Below, one piece after another: positions 28,501-42,236 of a DNA stretch of 64,000 nt; positions within the stretch are counted from its first letter, which is position 1, and every line of letters begins with the position of its first letter. The stretch comes from Anseranas semipalmata. Lineage: Eukaryota > Chordata > Aves > Anseriformes > Anseranatidae. The stretch is taken from the NCBI GenBank assembly GCA_013399115.1, contig VXAA01003854.1:1116-65115 (forward strand), in the 5' to 3' direction. The position numbers and the translations under genes are program-made. Under the pieces are notes generated by a model that saw only the letters and a list, made by a program, of their open reading frames with translations, searched no databases and was not told the DNA's origin.

Positions 28501-31500
28501 AAAACTAAATATAGATTCAGTGGATAGAGCAGAAACAATGTGAGACATAATAAATGACATTTCTGCCCCAAAGTACATAATCGTAATGGACCATATTATT
28601 CTGGACTGTGGATATAAATGATTTTTTTTTTTCACAGCATTCAGTAACAATTCTTGAGACACAGTCATGCACAAAATGTCATTTGTAATTATAGCAGTTT
28701 GCCATTTTATCTGCTCCATGCTTATTTCTCATTTGATCGATAATCCATGTCATGCTGATACTTAACAGAAGTCACTAGTTTTTATTACCTAAATTTCAGG
28801 ACAAAGTTAGCATTTTTTTTGTTTGAAGGAAGAATTAAAAAATATTTGGTTACCTCCCAGTGTATTTTTCACATGGAGTCCTAGGGTGCCACTCAAGTCT
28901 CACAGAGAAATACAGCTCATGGAATGCATTTACTGGTATAAAGCAGAATTTAGTGTTTGGACTTGATTTGCCCAAATTTTGAAATAGGCCTTCAAAAATT
29001 TATTATTCCCCTGGTAGTGTTCTGTGGAGAGTCAATGGCACCTCTTTGGGATCCACAATTGTTTGGATTACCATTTACTAATTTTTTTTCTGATATTCTG
29101 ACTTTGAAAAAAATCTTAGTTGCACAGTCTAATAGTTGTTGGTTTAAACAATTCATATAGAGATTTTTTTATGGTTCTAGATTGCATATCCAACTTAGAT
29201 ACCTTTTGTCAGAAGTAATGCAGATTGATTTTAAGTCAGTATTTACTATTAGAGAGTATAAATGCAGCCACCATACATCATAAAAGCAAGAACATATTCT
29301 ATTGTTTGAGAATGACTGAACTGTAAAGGTTCCACAGTACCTGGACAGAGGTTGGCTCTTGAAAAGCATGTATTTTATTTCATTTCTTAGAAGATATATA
29401 TGAAAATACCTTTCCAGGTAACGTTCATTCTTCATTAATATTTTGATCCCCTGCTTGTTTTTCATCAGCTTTATGTGTTTGCATAAATCACCCAGAAATA
29501 GCTTCATCACCTTGGGTTGCAGTAACCTTTATGGAAACTTTGGTGCTCAAATGGCACAATACAATTGTACAGCATCAATACCTTTCAGAATTTTACAAAA
29601 CTAGCTGATTAAAGCTGATTTAAATACTACTTTCAGTCTAGAACTCTGCCCTTTTAATAATCAATTAAAACATTGTTTCATTGTGTTTATTCAGCACATA
29701 GAAAGCACTGCTTGACATATATTAGACCTTATGTAGCAGTACACAGCTGTAGCCCATCCAGCATTTTCCAAATGAGTTTGCACAAGGAATAAAAGATTGC
29801 CATCTGAGCAACACTGGAGGGAGACAAGAGCAGACAAAAGGCAGTTAAGCGCTACAAAAAAAAAGAAAAGACCCTGTTGAGAGAGAAATTTCTGAGCAAA
29901 TGCCTCAATTTCACAGGGAGATACTGTAGCAGCCAATGTACATTGATTTTAGCACATGAAGTACATTCCATTTGGGATTCATTAAGCTTCATTTTGTGCA
30001 CTATCATGAATGGGTTTGTCAGCTACTCTCTCAAGTAATGCACATTTTCAAAGCAAGGAGGTAGAATAAACCGAAGTGAAAATACAATGTGCCCTGTGAA
30101 GAGAGTAAACCAGTCTTAGTAGCAAAATGCTTTGGGTACTCAAACCCATAAGTCATGGTAGCAATGATCAAAACCTAATCATTTTAAAAAGAGTTTATGC
30201 TTATAGACTTTTTGATACAACTTAAAACATCAGTAAGTTAATGCTCCCAGCTGACCCGGTAGAAATCCCACTGGAAGGACAGATGTGCTAATGGAGTTCA
30301 GAGCCTTCTTTTCTGTCATTTGGAAGAAAATATGCAGACTTCCATTAGATACTTTTTAGTTATTCAGATTTTTTTTAATGAATATGGGCAAGGTGTTTTT
30401 TGTTTCAGTCACAGTTGCTTTTTCAACTTACGTATTTGCAGCAGGAGGTTGCCTAAGTAGCTATTTTCTCTCCCCTCTCTGTCTCCTTGGGAGCCAGCTG
30501 CAGAGCTTGCTGTGGCACTTCACCGCCTCTCTAGGCTTCGGCTGCCAAATCCAGAAGCTGCAGGAACTGGCATGTCTGTGAGGCTGGACTTTTCAGCAAT
30601 CCAACCAAGGCCAAGGCTGGTTCAAAACCTGTTTGCGAATGTGTGAGGGGTGCGGAGTGTTGGGTTTCTGCATAATTTGTTTCAGTTTGCATTTTGTTTT
30701 AGTTTGTATTTTGATTTTAGTTGGGAAGCATGCAAGTCCAAGAGATTTATCCAAAAATCTGCTTGGTAGATTTGTATTTAGTTACGATGACGCTAGTGGC
30801 ATTGTCTTAAAGCAGACTAGAATTTATACAGATTTAGAAGCAAAAGATTGGTGAAGTTTCTGAAAATTTTCCTGGAGTGACTGGTTTGCAATCCCAAATC
30901 AATAAAAGAACAGGATTGTACATGCACATGGCTCTGTGAAAAATAAATAAATCTTCATTTGCATGGTGCTCAAGTTTTGTGCTTTGGCATCAATGGATAT
31001 TAAGGTTTTATTAAAGAAATTAGCCTAAGCAATGGGACTTTATTGCCAAACTTTGTTATATGCCGCATTCCATTGCAGAGCATGTGTTTATGCATCTTGC
31101 TGTTTCAGGTGGATGGCAGAAGTGACCGAGGTTTTGGGCAGAGAGAGGAGTAGGGGAAAAATGTTGGCCAGCTTCTGGGAACTATACTCCTGAACTGCAG
31201 TAGTAGCCTGTTAGAGGAAAGCATAGGACCCTGGATTTAGCTACTTTTGATTTAAATACTTTATTTAACACTTTTTTTTTGTTTTGCAAGTGATGCTTTG
31301 TCTCGGATATGTAACTGGGAGTCACAGTAACGAGGTGGTGATTGAAGAGGTGCTATGCCTGTATAGTGAACCCTGCAGTGTGTGGCAGCACAGCTTTCGG
31401 CCTCCCCAGGAGCCAAACACAACGCTCAGGCTGATCTGAAGGAAGAATACGGGAGATAAATGGCAGATAGCTGCTCCTTTTTGCAGAAAGTTTTCCACTT

Positions 31501-34204
31501 TCTTTCCTTTCCTCAGTATTTGATCTTTTAAAAGAGCTCAGGATAAGTGACAGCAGTAGACTTAACAGTTATTAGGTTGCAAAGTAGTGGATGAGGACTA
31601 CGTGGTGGTTAGCTTACATTTATACTGTGATCGCAGCTGCCATTTGGGTCAGAAAGAGTTTTCCCTTTTGATAGATTGGCTGTGTGCTAGGAAAACTTGT
31701 CTTTCCCCAGAGCATCATGTAATTATTTGGTGGCAAAGAGTTGTGCTACGTTGCTATGGACATGCAGCTCTCCACACCGAGAGCTGCTGTAATACTGATA
31801 TATGTGAGTCTAATCATTCTGTCACTAAGATGTAATATCGATACGCCAGGACAACATTTCTATCAGAGGGCCTATTACTTGCCCTCTTAGTCGAAAAGGG
31901 GAGGAGGACTGGGATAAGCCAAATTCTGACTGTTTCTTAGCCCGAGAGGGACATTAGGGTTCAGTTGTGTAACCTTTAGTACCCACAGGAGATATGGCAC
32001 TATCTGAGCTGCGGCGCTCAGGAGTGCTGCTGTGCACCAAGGGCTGGCTGAACCCTCCAGCGGGAACGGGTGAGTCTTGTTTTGTGCAGGAGCCTGGTTT
32101 CTGCAGCAAGAGCTGGGCTGGCAGGCAGGAGGCAGGGGCGTGCCGCAGCCCCGTCCCCTCTGCCTGCGCTGGGGGACTGGAGGACTTGCGCTGTGCAACA
32201 CGGGAGGTCTGAGGAGCTGGTGCAAGACCAAGGTTTTATTGGAAGCCTACAAAAGGACTTTGTCAGGAATTATCCTGGTAACAGCCATAGCACAGAACCA
32301 CAACTCACCTATAGAATTAAAATGGTGAAAAGGTACATTTAAAAGGATGAATTTCTCATGTTTCTTGATAACCAGGGTTTATAAAATCAATGCGTAACTG
32401 TACTGAGTTGAAATGCTAGATATATAAACAAAGTACTTCTTTGTTGACATCCGAAAAATTCGTAATTCATTCAAAAGGAAACTTTAAAATGATCATCTTT
32501 CTGTGTATATTTTCCTATTAAGGCAATCATATTTCTCCAAGCAATCAGTTTTGAAAGTTGTCTTATTTCTACAGTGCAAAAATAATGCTGGTGAACATCC
32601 CCTAACTGCACTCGTAATTATTTCTGATTAAAAGTGCCCTGGCCTTACAGCACCAGGGAAATTAATAGGAGAAGCTTGCTACAAGTTTTAGAAGATGAGC
32701 AAAGACATACTCCCTCTTAAAATTATTTAAGCAGGTGCTGTGGGAAGCCATTGCTTTTATAAGGCTCTTCAGATGTTTACAGCAAAACATTTTTTCCCAG
32801 TGATTGAATTTTTCGAAGTACTAAAATACCATGGAGAAATATGTTTCCCACCGGTTTTATGGCTCCCTGGACGCATTCTATACAAACCTTGTATCTGCTT
32901 GGACACAAACACTCTATTGCAAAAAGATATCTTGCCATTTTAACAAGCTATACTGCTTTGAAAGGATACACTGCATCACCAGTGGGAATGTCAGTACCTT
33001 AAGAGTAATACTTCTTTAAGGGTACTATTTTATTAAAGCAGACCTCAGTAATTTGTTCCTGACTGTTATACACCCTTATTTTATTAAAGGTATTTTACAT
33101 CTGTGGAGGAGATTACTACCACTCCTATTTTCTCCACTGCTTGGCTTTAATGGATGGTGTGGAATATAATATTTATTAAGCCTAAGCAGGGGAGGACATA
33201 ATAGTAGAATTGTCCTTTATAACCTATTTTATACAGTTGTAAAATAAACCTTAATAAAGCAGGAATAATTATCCAGAAATAGGAAATGGAGTACTCTGCC
33301 TGCTTCAAATATTTGAGGGATTTAACTGCTAGTTACACGCGTACTTCAAGAAATTGAACTTAACAGTAATAATATTGACACTACGTCGGTACTATTTTTA
33401 AACAAATTAAAACAGATGATGTATCTTGTGTGTCATAGTTGCTATGTTAACATAACTCATATAATGCATAACTTTATAATCTCTATATGGTATTAACTGT
33501 GTATAATCTTACAGAAGACATTACAAAAATATTTGTACTTATTAACTTTGAGGTTTAGAGTTCTTTTGCCTGTGTTCTGATGGCACCCACAGCTGGCTCC
33601 CTAGCTGCCAGTCAGTTCTGCTGGTGACCGCTAAGCTTTGATGTTGAGGAATAACATCGTTCCTTACTGCTCCCTTCTGTGCACCTTTACATTGCTTGTG
33701 GCCAGGTGGGACCTGCATTTACTGCCTGGGCCCCGCAAGGCAACGAGTGTCTTGACTCCAGGCTGGTTTTGCTGGAGGTTAGGAACACAGACTTTCGGGA
33801 GGGAAGAACGCCATTTCAAGTATATCCTCTGCATCCACTTAACATATGCACAGTAGATATTTGAATAGTTCCCTAGACCAGGAAGACAAGTTAAAATGCC
33901 TTTCCTGGTGGCACATTTGCAGCTTAAGCAGGCAGGTGGAGCTTTTCAGGTGCAAAATGGGAACACAAGCATAGCTGCCATCCTGGTGAAAGTTTGGTCC
34001 CACTGATGGCGGCTCCCTGGAAGTATTTATATGGTTGTGTGGGTTTTGTGAACAGGAAAAAACAGAATCTTGCTAATGAGATCTGTTTCAAATTATTTCT
34101 TATGCTACCAAATGCTGCAATAAAGGGAGTAGATGATGAAAATTATTTAAAAGCATGCTGTATATTTTTATGACGAGTGGGACTTGAAAGAGAGTGCCTA
34201 ACTG

Positions 34205-34590
34205 CGGAGGCACAGGCTGCTTCCTTTGGGTAGGCNGGGGAGCTGCCTGCTGGCCGGGGCCACGGAGCGGCCCTCAGCGTGGCGCTGGGCTTGAGTCCTC
34301 ATCCTCTCCCTCTCCCTCCATTCGCCGCGCTTGGCTGCACGCTACGGCGGTTGGTTAATCCGAGCGCGGTGCCTCGCCAACCGCGGCAGCGTTTGGCCGT
34401 GCTGGCTGGCACGTGCTGCCTGGGGACGTGGCAGAGCAGGCGCGACGCTGCCTGCCAGGGATGTCCCCGGCTGCCCTGTGGGGGCCGTGCTCTGCGGGGC
34501 TGGCGATTCGGTTAACGGCAGTTCCTTCAGCTCAAGCGCCGTCAGCCCGTTACTGTTTGTCTTCATCACACCCAGCCCGTGTTCCTGCAC
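34205..34590. promoter_or_regulatory. CpG-rich island inside the 33-kb intron
   Basis: Roughly 35 CpG dinucleotides fall in under 400 bp, inside sequence that is otherwise AT-rich and nearly CpG-free. It includes ttcgccgcgcttgg, cgcgacgct and an unresolved n at 34236. It lies about 6.8 kb before the Dachbox exon. It could be an internal promoter, an orphan CpG island or a GC-rich local insertion. No TATA box or initiator was identified. The open frames across it are unrelated to known proteins and look like GC-driven chance frames. Confidence 0.55.
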
Positions 34591-37500
34591 CGTCATTAAT
34601 TTTGTTTGTTGTACTGCTTGTTGGATAGATTTGTTTTTCTGTTTCTTGATGGCAGTCACTGGGATCTGTCTCAAAGGAAAAAAAGGGAAAGATTTGGACT
34701 AAGGACCTAATGCGGCTTTGTGAGAAACTGATTCCTGTTCAGATATTCCAGAAGGACTGGAAGAGCAATTCCTGTCTCCCCCCTTCCTTCCTGATTTCTT
34801 CCTCCTGTTGTCCTATTTATTTATTTTATTTTCATAAATGAATATTGTGGAAATGATTGGGACTGAAGTTATTACATTAATTATCCAAACTGACATTTTT
34901 GCAGTGTGTGAAAGGACAGGGTGGTATGTAAAATAGATGCACCAAGAACACCTACAGTATGACAACAAGTAGCAGGGTAATTGCTGAAAATGAAGTCTTT
35001 TCTGCTATCCCTTCCCTTCAACATCTGTTGTTCCATATGGAGTCATAAATATTTGCAACAAAATAGTTGAAGAAATAATCTCAACATTAATAGGGAAAAG
35101 CTGAATCCGCCAAGAAAATTGAAGAATCTTTTTTTTTTCTTGGCAAGTTCCTCCTACCCATCCTCATCTGACAGTTTAAAATCTCGGTAGAAGAGTAGTC
35201 AGATAGTCAGTCTACAGTGATACTTAAAAATCACCATGAAAAAACCTTTGTGAATGTTAACAGGAAAGTTAGCTGAGAAAAAAAATGTGATTTCTTGATA
35301 ATGGCCAAGAGCAGGATTTTGTTTGTTGTTTCATTTTCTTCCTTTCTTCCATGTCATAATTTTATTACTAGACTTTTATTGAATAATTCACATTTTCACT
35401 TTTCTCTACTGTCAGTAGAAATAATGCTTCTTGCCCATGTGAGGAGTGACAAGTTACTATTGCTAGCTGAAAGTAACTAGTTGCTTTAAATTGCCATATG
35501 GAAAATGCAGATTGACAGTAATTAAGCTTCTACATAGATTTAGAAGTTAAAGCACAGAGCAACCTCAAATGTTTTGGAATCCAGATAACCAAAACCTCCC
35601 TGAGGAGCAGTTCATAGCATAAAGCAGGTATAATAATAATATAGACAAACAATTAATTGTAAATAATTATTGTGCAGATAAAATATAGTACTTTGGAAGG
35701 CTTTTAATGTACTTATTGATAGCATTCGTTGTACTTACACTTTTTCATAATGAACAGAATTTAATCAAGTGACATCAGTTGTGATTTTCCTAATCTGTAT
35801 GTATCGAACTTTAGACTGAAGTTATTTGCAATCAAACATTTTAGTTCTGATGCCTGCCCAGTGAATTACTGCACTCCTCAATTTCATTTTTTAATGTTGC
35901 AAAATGAAAATCTCATCTAACCCAGGTCCTTTTTTTGTTAAGATTTGAATTAATGAAATATTTTCAGGTGCTTTTACTGTCAGTGCCATCTGAACATCAG
36001 AGCATATTGTAAATATGTTGAAGTTATAAATAGGTATAATTTTCTGTCTTATTAATGAGAGTACATTGATGAAAATGTCAAAGCTGTATAATTACGCATC
36101 CCTTGTTAAAGAGTGCTCAGGTAAAGACAATTTGTAAACTCCTATTTTAGCCTTTTCTACTCAAATTTTCATTTCTCTGCTTTTTGCTTCCTTCTCCTAC
36201 TCAAACACTAAGTGCCTTCTTTATGACGTCCTTCAGGAAAACACACCCTCATAATTCCTGAGAGCAGGTCTGTAGAAAGGGTATACGCATTGCTTGCACA
36301 GTTCGCCTTCTATTTTTTTACTACAGTAATATTCAGTTTTTCCTAAGCCAGCACATTGCTCTAAATGTAACATACATTTTTCCCCTGTGTTGGAAACAAT
36401 GAAAAGGTTTTACTAAACACTTCAGGACAAAATCAATTGATTTCAGATTGCATTGGTGAGAACCAGCTGGGAAGCAGATACCGTGAAGCGGAGGATAGTT
36501 GATGTTACTGTTTTGTGATAGTTTCCAAAAGCTTTTAAGGCAGCCTGGAAATGTATATATAATGATTAGATACTATTTTTAAAGTGAAGTTTCTTTATGG
36601 CAAAGCTCAGTAGTGAAACATGCTTGTGTGCTATCAGGTTGTATCAATCATTTGAAAATGAAGTAAAGTCTGATTTAAAGCTAGTGCAGTGGATTAATCA
36701 GATACTCCCCAGTTGCATTCATTGACCCTGTTCATTCAGGGACTGTAATTAAGAAAAACAGCAGTGACTTTAAATTTGACACCTGAATCACAAGGTTAAA
36801 GCAGTAAATTCCTAAGTCTGATTGGTGCCAGGTTAGAAGGAGGTATTTCTCCTCACTGATGAAGAGGAGTGCTCAACTCCTGGCAGAGAAGCGATGAGTG
36901 AGGGAGAGAAAGGCAGGCAGATGTTTATGGAGGATTTTCAGACACAAGACAGACAACCCTGTCCTTGCAGACTAACAGATATAAAATATTAGAAATAATG
37001 CTTCAGATTACAGGATTTACATACTTATCTTTCTGTAAAAGAAAAAAAAACCTAGTTTCTAGTTAAGTGACATAAAAGTTGCCAATGTTAAAAATTAAAA
37101 TAAGAAATCTCACTTGTTTTGGAAAACTGCTTCTTGCTGTCAAAAAATTAGGATCTGAGCCCTAATTCTGCCAAAATATCCCTCTTTGGTCACCATTGCC
37201 TATCACTTCACAAAGGTGAAGTAGAAATACAATTGGAAGTCAAGGGTTATCAGTTTGGATAATTCTGTAGGAACTTTGGGCAAATAATGCTATTTCAAAT
37301 AAAAATGTAATATCTTATTTGCAAAGATGAGTAGCACATACAACTCAGCTGGTGTTGCAGATACTCTATTTTATTAAAGGTCAAAACAGTCCATTAGAGC
37401 ATCTAGGCTGTTCTTTTCTAACTGTGGACCATTAAATGTAATTCCCATCACTCAAATTTGAAGCTTAAAGAATTATAATTATGATAAACCATTTTTGTCC

Positions 37501-40500
37501 CTAGCTTTCTAAATTGTATGCCACAGGCAGAGAACAGGAATGACCCCAGTGCCATCTATGTCCGAAACCATATTATTAATGCTGGCTGAAGGTTTTCTGA
37601 GATCAAATGTCTTGGTTAGTAACTAACAGATTAATAACTATACATTTTGTATGAATTTTGTTATGCTTTTCTCCATATGTCACATACTTATTTTATGCAT
37701 TATATCTTATGTTCTATAAACTATTTGAGGTGAGGCTTACATATAATGCCTCCAGACAGATAAGTTTTGAAGTGTATATGAATAAATAACTTGATGATCT
37801 AACTAGTGTTTAATAATATGTAAATTTTAGCTTTAATATTTCTAGCTTGTTTTGAGAGGGATGTGACATATCAAGTGTACCAGGTATATGAATGATGGAT
37901 TTAAAAGCATGCCTTTTGAAAGAACATAAACCAGCTGGTAAATAAAATTGCCTGTTGGTTTGGGCTGTGCACTGTCATGCAGGGAGCAATTTGTGTTACT
38001 CATGTTCCCAGTGCTGCATTTAGTCCATAGGTTGATGCTTAATTTTCCAATCCAGATTTCTGCAACTTAGGCAGAAGACGGAAGATGAAATACTTTAGTA
38101 TATTGCATTAACAACAAGAAACTTTCTAGCACCTTTCCGTGTGCTTTCCTGGGATAATAATTCCATTCACTGTTAGTATTTACTGCATATTTCTTTTCTC
38201 TGCAATATACTTCTTGCTTTCGTCTATTCACCTAGATGCCAGCTAGAAATTAAAATAAAAAGACTGCACTCTAAATGGATTCCTGAATGCTATTATAAAG
38301 CATGGCAGGTTTAACAAACAAGCTCAATAAAAGTAGTTCCCACTTTGTTCCAATAAATAGGAAGGTTGTTTGTGTCCTTGGTTAGATAGTATTTGTCCTA
38401 GCTTTATTTCTTGTTTATTCTTTAGTATGTGTGAGTGCTGCTTTTAGCATTTATATCTTTAGTTTTCTTTAGAATCAAAATGCTAAAATCAACATTTTTT
38501 TTTCTATTAAAGAGATGCATTTAATACAATCTGCAAAAAATACTTCCAACACATGCCATTTTTAATTGCTCTACCAATTAGGATTTCTTAAGCCTAGCTA
38601 ATAAATTTCTGCCTAACTGTGCACTTACTCAGAATATGGACAAGATGTAGACACCATTCAGATGTGAAGACCTATTACAAGATTGAAATAGATTTCTAAC
38701 GCATTTATCATTCATCTTTGCAGAGTGTGATTTCAATCAGAAAAAAAAATGATGAATGGTTTGACAGTTTCCACCCATATACGCTAAAACATAATATGCT
38801 TCTTCTAGTTTTCAGCTATTACAGACTTTAACATGCAATGTGACCTTGGTCTGCAAAGCATGTTTGGTTAGCACAAAAACTTAATCATAAGAAGTCATAA
38901 GTAGAATCCTTCTTCTTTACTGCCCTTTTTCTGGGACTTGGAAATTTATTGCTTGTGGGACAGGTAGGATATGAACAATGGGCCAAATAGAGTCCAGGGT
39001 TATCTCATCTGTGTGAAAACTGCTGCTGAAAATCGATGTGACCTCTGCTACACTGTCATCCCAATTCCCACCCTCTGTGTCCTATTTGTCTTTTGGTAGA
39101 AGCTTAGATCTGTGTGCTGTCTCTATGTGTCTCTCTTGGGCCAGATTATCAAAATGAATCATTGCCTGCATACCTCTTATATTTCTATTTATTTTCCTGG
39201 TGTTGACTAGGTCTGATGAAATATGATTCTTTTTGCATTTGATCCTCACTGCAGCAAGCAGCACCTAATTTAGCTGTGTCTATCTCTTTAAAGAAGAGTA
39301 ATACTATTTTGAAACTTCAATCTGCTGTACGGTAACATTACAAACCATAGACCATGCAACCTGTCTTCACAGTCAATAGTAATTTTCCTTTCAGCCAATT
39401 TAATGTTATTACTTTCATCTCCAAAATAGTAGAGATTTCTAGAGATTTTAAAGCAGCTATAGTTTTCTGTTATGCATACTTCATGTATTACTTTCTTTTT
39501 CAAATGCCACTTCTGTTTAGTATTTTGTGACTCCATGGCTTAGATATTATTTCTGTGTAGCATTGCATGCAACAACTAATCAGTTCATTTTAAAAACTCT
39601 GTCACTGATATAAAATATTTAAATACGAGAAACAGTGTATCTGAATCAGCACAAACTCTGTATGGTACCAGAGATTTTTGTTTTGTTTTGTTTAAGAAAT
39701 GGATCATTTAAATTACATGAACACAGCTCTAAAATGATAGTTATGAAGATGTGAAGAGGTTACTGGCTTTTGTTGTTATTAGTCCTGAAGAGTCATTATG
39801 AAGATGTTCCATTTAATGAACTCACACAGTGAAAACAAAATACTCCCTCAACAGAGATTTCAAAGAATACTTGAAATCTGCTAATGCTCCTGGCTTAGTT
39901 GTCAGTAGGTGTGTTTTAGAAGCAGCAGAAAGGGCTTGCTGCTCAATAGGTGCTCCTGGAGGTTGTTAAACTAGATAATAGTGCTGCTGCAGAGACACCA
40001 TGGTTTAATTTGTTGTTGTCGGATTCTTTCTGATTGTTTTTTGAAATAAGAGAGGCGGGAGAATGGAGGCCTTTTGGATGTGGTGTGGTCTAATTGTAAA
40101 CCCTGGAATTAATATGACCAACACACTTGACAAATGGAACTATCAGGACTGGCTGTGCAGTTGCCATTAGAAAACACATGCATCATGAACTTATGGACAA
40201 TATATTAGTTTCATGCTTTACTAAAAAGCAATTGCTGAGAAGATATTCTTCATGATTTCTGCAAGTGCCAAAGAGGTTAGAGGAATGTATTGTAGATGGA
40301 CTGGATTTCCCTGGAATGTTACACCAATGTTTTTTAACATTTCAGAGTAAAAGAAGTGTACAGAGTTTGTCTTTAAAGATTACTAGCAGATTTTAATTTT
40401 ATGATTTCAGCAATAAACTTGATGTTTAAATGAATACTTGGAAAAGTAGTACACAAGAGGATCTGAGAGAAGGAGATACATCTAATATTATCCTAAAATA

Positions 40501-41417
40501 TCACTAAATTATCCTATTAAAAAACGTGAGTTTGTTGGTGATAGTACAGATTCATCACAAAATCTGAAGGATTTTTGAAAAATAATTACTAATGTTGTTG
40601 TTTCTTTCTGTGTACACATTACTATTGTCCGTGCACAGCTTGATCTATAGCAACTTGATCTAATTGAAACAGCGAGTGAAGGGGAAGTTACCAGGTCCCA
40701 ATTCTACAATTTATAAGAGATGCATCAATCCAGCTCTGTGCAGTAAATCGCAGGAGCGGGGCCCAGCGCCAGCGTGCCCTCTCCTCCCTGGCCGCTCCTG
40801 TGGCCCCCACCCCCCAGCTTTATACCTCAGGTAGAGATAACTCAGCAAAGCATTTTTGGCTACTGCCCATGACTAGAAAGGCTGACCGTAGCAAGGTACT
40901 TGTTAAGAAAACCTGCGCTGACACTTTACTGACAGCCTGGACTTGGTGCTAGCTAAGCAGGAGGCGATGACTCAGTGGAGATTATTTACTGCTGAGTATG
41001 GGAAGGATAATGCTAAAGGGGTAAAGAGATGTGATACATTTCTTGATTAGAATTTTTTCAAGGTTATAGCAACAAAAAATGCTCGTCGCAGAATAGCAAA
41101 CATGATAGAATGAAGAAAAGTCATTCAGGTTTAATGAACTGCGTAATACTGTTATAATTCTGTAGTATAATTCTGTAGAATTTGATATAATAGTGTATAC
41201 TCTATTAGAGCTACGTTATAGTGTTCAGTGTATTTATTATTGCTCTGTATTATTTTGCAAACTTGCCTTCGCAACAACCACGGCTGCCCAAAGACTGAAA
41301 CTATGTCTATTTTACTAATATGTTTGTATTTTGACTTCCAGGGAAACAGTTTCTAGAAATTACATTTACCTATATTTCCAATGCTTTCTGATGTTGCTTT
41401 TAAACCTATCTTTACAG

Positions 41418-41563
41418 AAGAGGTCCAAATTGCCATTCCAATAATGAAACCAACCTTAGATAAAGTCCAACTGGCTGGACAGGCCTTGCCTCCTGGATTT
41501 CCGGCGCCATTTCTTTTTGCTGATGGTCTTTCATCAGTAGAAACACTATTAACCAACATTCAG
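41418..41563 (+). CDS. DACH2: DACH2 exon, start of C-terminal Dachbox
   Basis: The exon is 146 nt, phase 1 in and phase 0 out, with acceptor tctttacag and donor cag|gtaaat. The peptide starts EEVQIAIPIMKPTLDKVQLA, contains LPPGFPAPFLFADGLSSVET and ends LLTNIQ. The PPGFP-PFLF-DGLSS-ETLLTNIQ pattern is a signature of all vertebrate Dachshund proteins at the entry to the second conserved box, a protein-interaction region. This is the best single piece of evidence for the gene. The exon sits 33 kb after the previous one, and the phases join without needing another exon. Confidence 0.96.
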
Positions 41564-42088
41564 GTAAATTATTCTCTATAGGGCCAGGCTATGTCATGAC
41601 AGATAAAACGTATTTCTTTTTCAATCTCTTTAAAAAGTTTCAGAAACTATTTTGTATCTGCAATTCTAATTTCTTTTATTTAATGTAATGCTTAGGTTTT
41701 CACTATCTGGCATTATCGATTGTGAAAGGATTTTATGCATTGTCTATTTGACTTAATAGTCGGCAATAACAGTCATATTAAAATTCACCAGTCTCATTAT
41801 TCCTCCTTTGCTTCTCCCTGCAGTTAACCAAGGTCAGCAATGATATGGCACTCCATTTGTAATAAACCATATCTGTAGGATGAATGTGCAAAAGCTGTAC
41901 CGAATGATTCCACACCACAAAATTGCTCATATCTAACATTTGGCTACTTTAAATGCCCAGTTGCATTCTAGGTCTATAGGTTCCTGATTTTTGTTTTTCC
42001 TAGAGGGAGTAAAAGAAACAGATGGATGAATTTTGTCACTGCTGAAACCAAATGGTATTTTCAGGTCTTACATTTGCGTGTGTTTTAG
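41564..42088 (+). other. DACH2 intron (525 bp)
   Basis: Short intron between the Dachbox exon and the first coiled-coil exon, GT-AG ends, phase 0. Nothing else seen. Confidence 0.9.
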
Positions 42089-42236
42089 GGCCTACTGAAA
42101 GTGGCTGTGGACAATGCCAGAGTCCAAGAAAAGCAGATACAGCAGGAAAAGAAAGAGTTAAAGATGGAGCTTTGTAGAGAGAGAGAACTAAGAGAGAGCT
42201 TGGAAAGGCAACTTACAGCTGAGCTGCAAAGCAGAG
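42089..42236 (+). CDS. DACH2: DACH2 exon, coiled-coil part 1
   Basis: The exon is 148 nt, phase 0 in and phase 1 out, with acceptor gtgttttag and donor g|gtgagt. It encodes GLLKVAVDNARVQEKQIQQE, then a highly charged stretch with KKELKMEL, RERELRESLERQL and TAELQSR. Glu, Lys, Arg and Leu dominate, with Leu in heptad-like spacing and no Pro or Gly after the start. This predicts a continuous helix and coiled coil. In the Dachshund family this region mediates contacts with partners such as EYA and co-repressors. Only 525 bp of intron separate it from the preceding Dachbox exon. Confidence 0.96.

Larger units (their letters stand above)
8350..41417 (+). other. DACH2 intron (33 kb)
   Basis: One very long intron with phase-1 ends that join directly, so no missing exon is required. 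It contains the tRNA-derived element, a CR1 3' end, the 30-bp duplication, microsatellites and the CpG island at 34.2 kb. A small GC-rich patch with a C-run lies at 40745-40820. The rest is AT-rich, with open frames no longer than about 130 codons and no recognisable protein. Long introns in Dachshund genes are known to hold distant enhancers; none can be proven here. Confidence 0.8.

Noticed and set aside
41341..41417. Upstream acceptor gacttccag that would lengthen the Dachbox exon
   Set aside because: The added 77 nt shift the frame and contain an in-frame stop, and the peptide would lose the family pattern.
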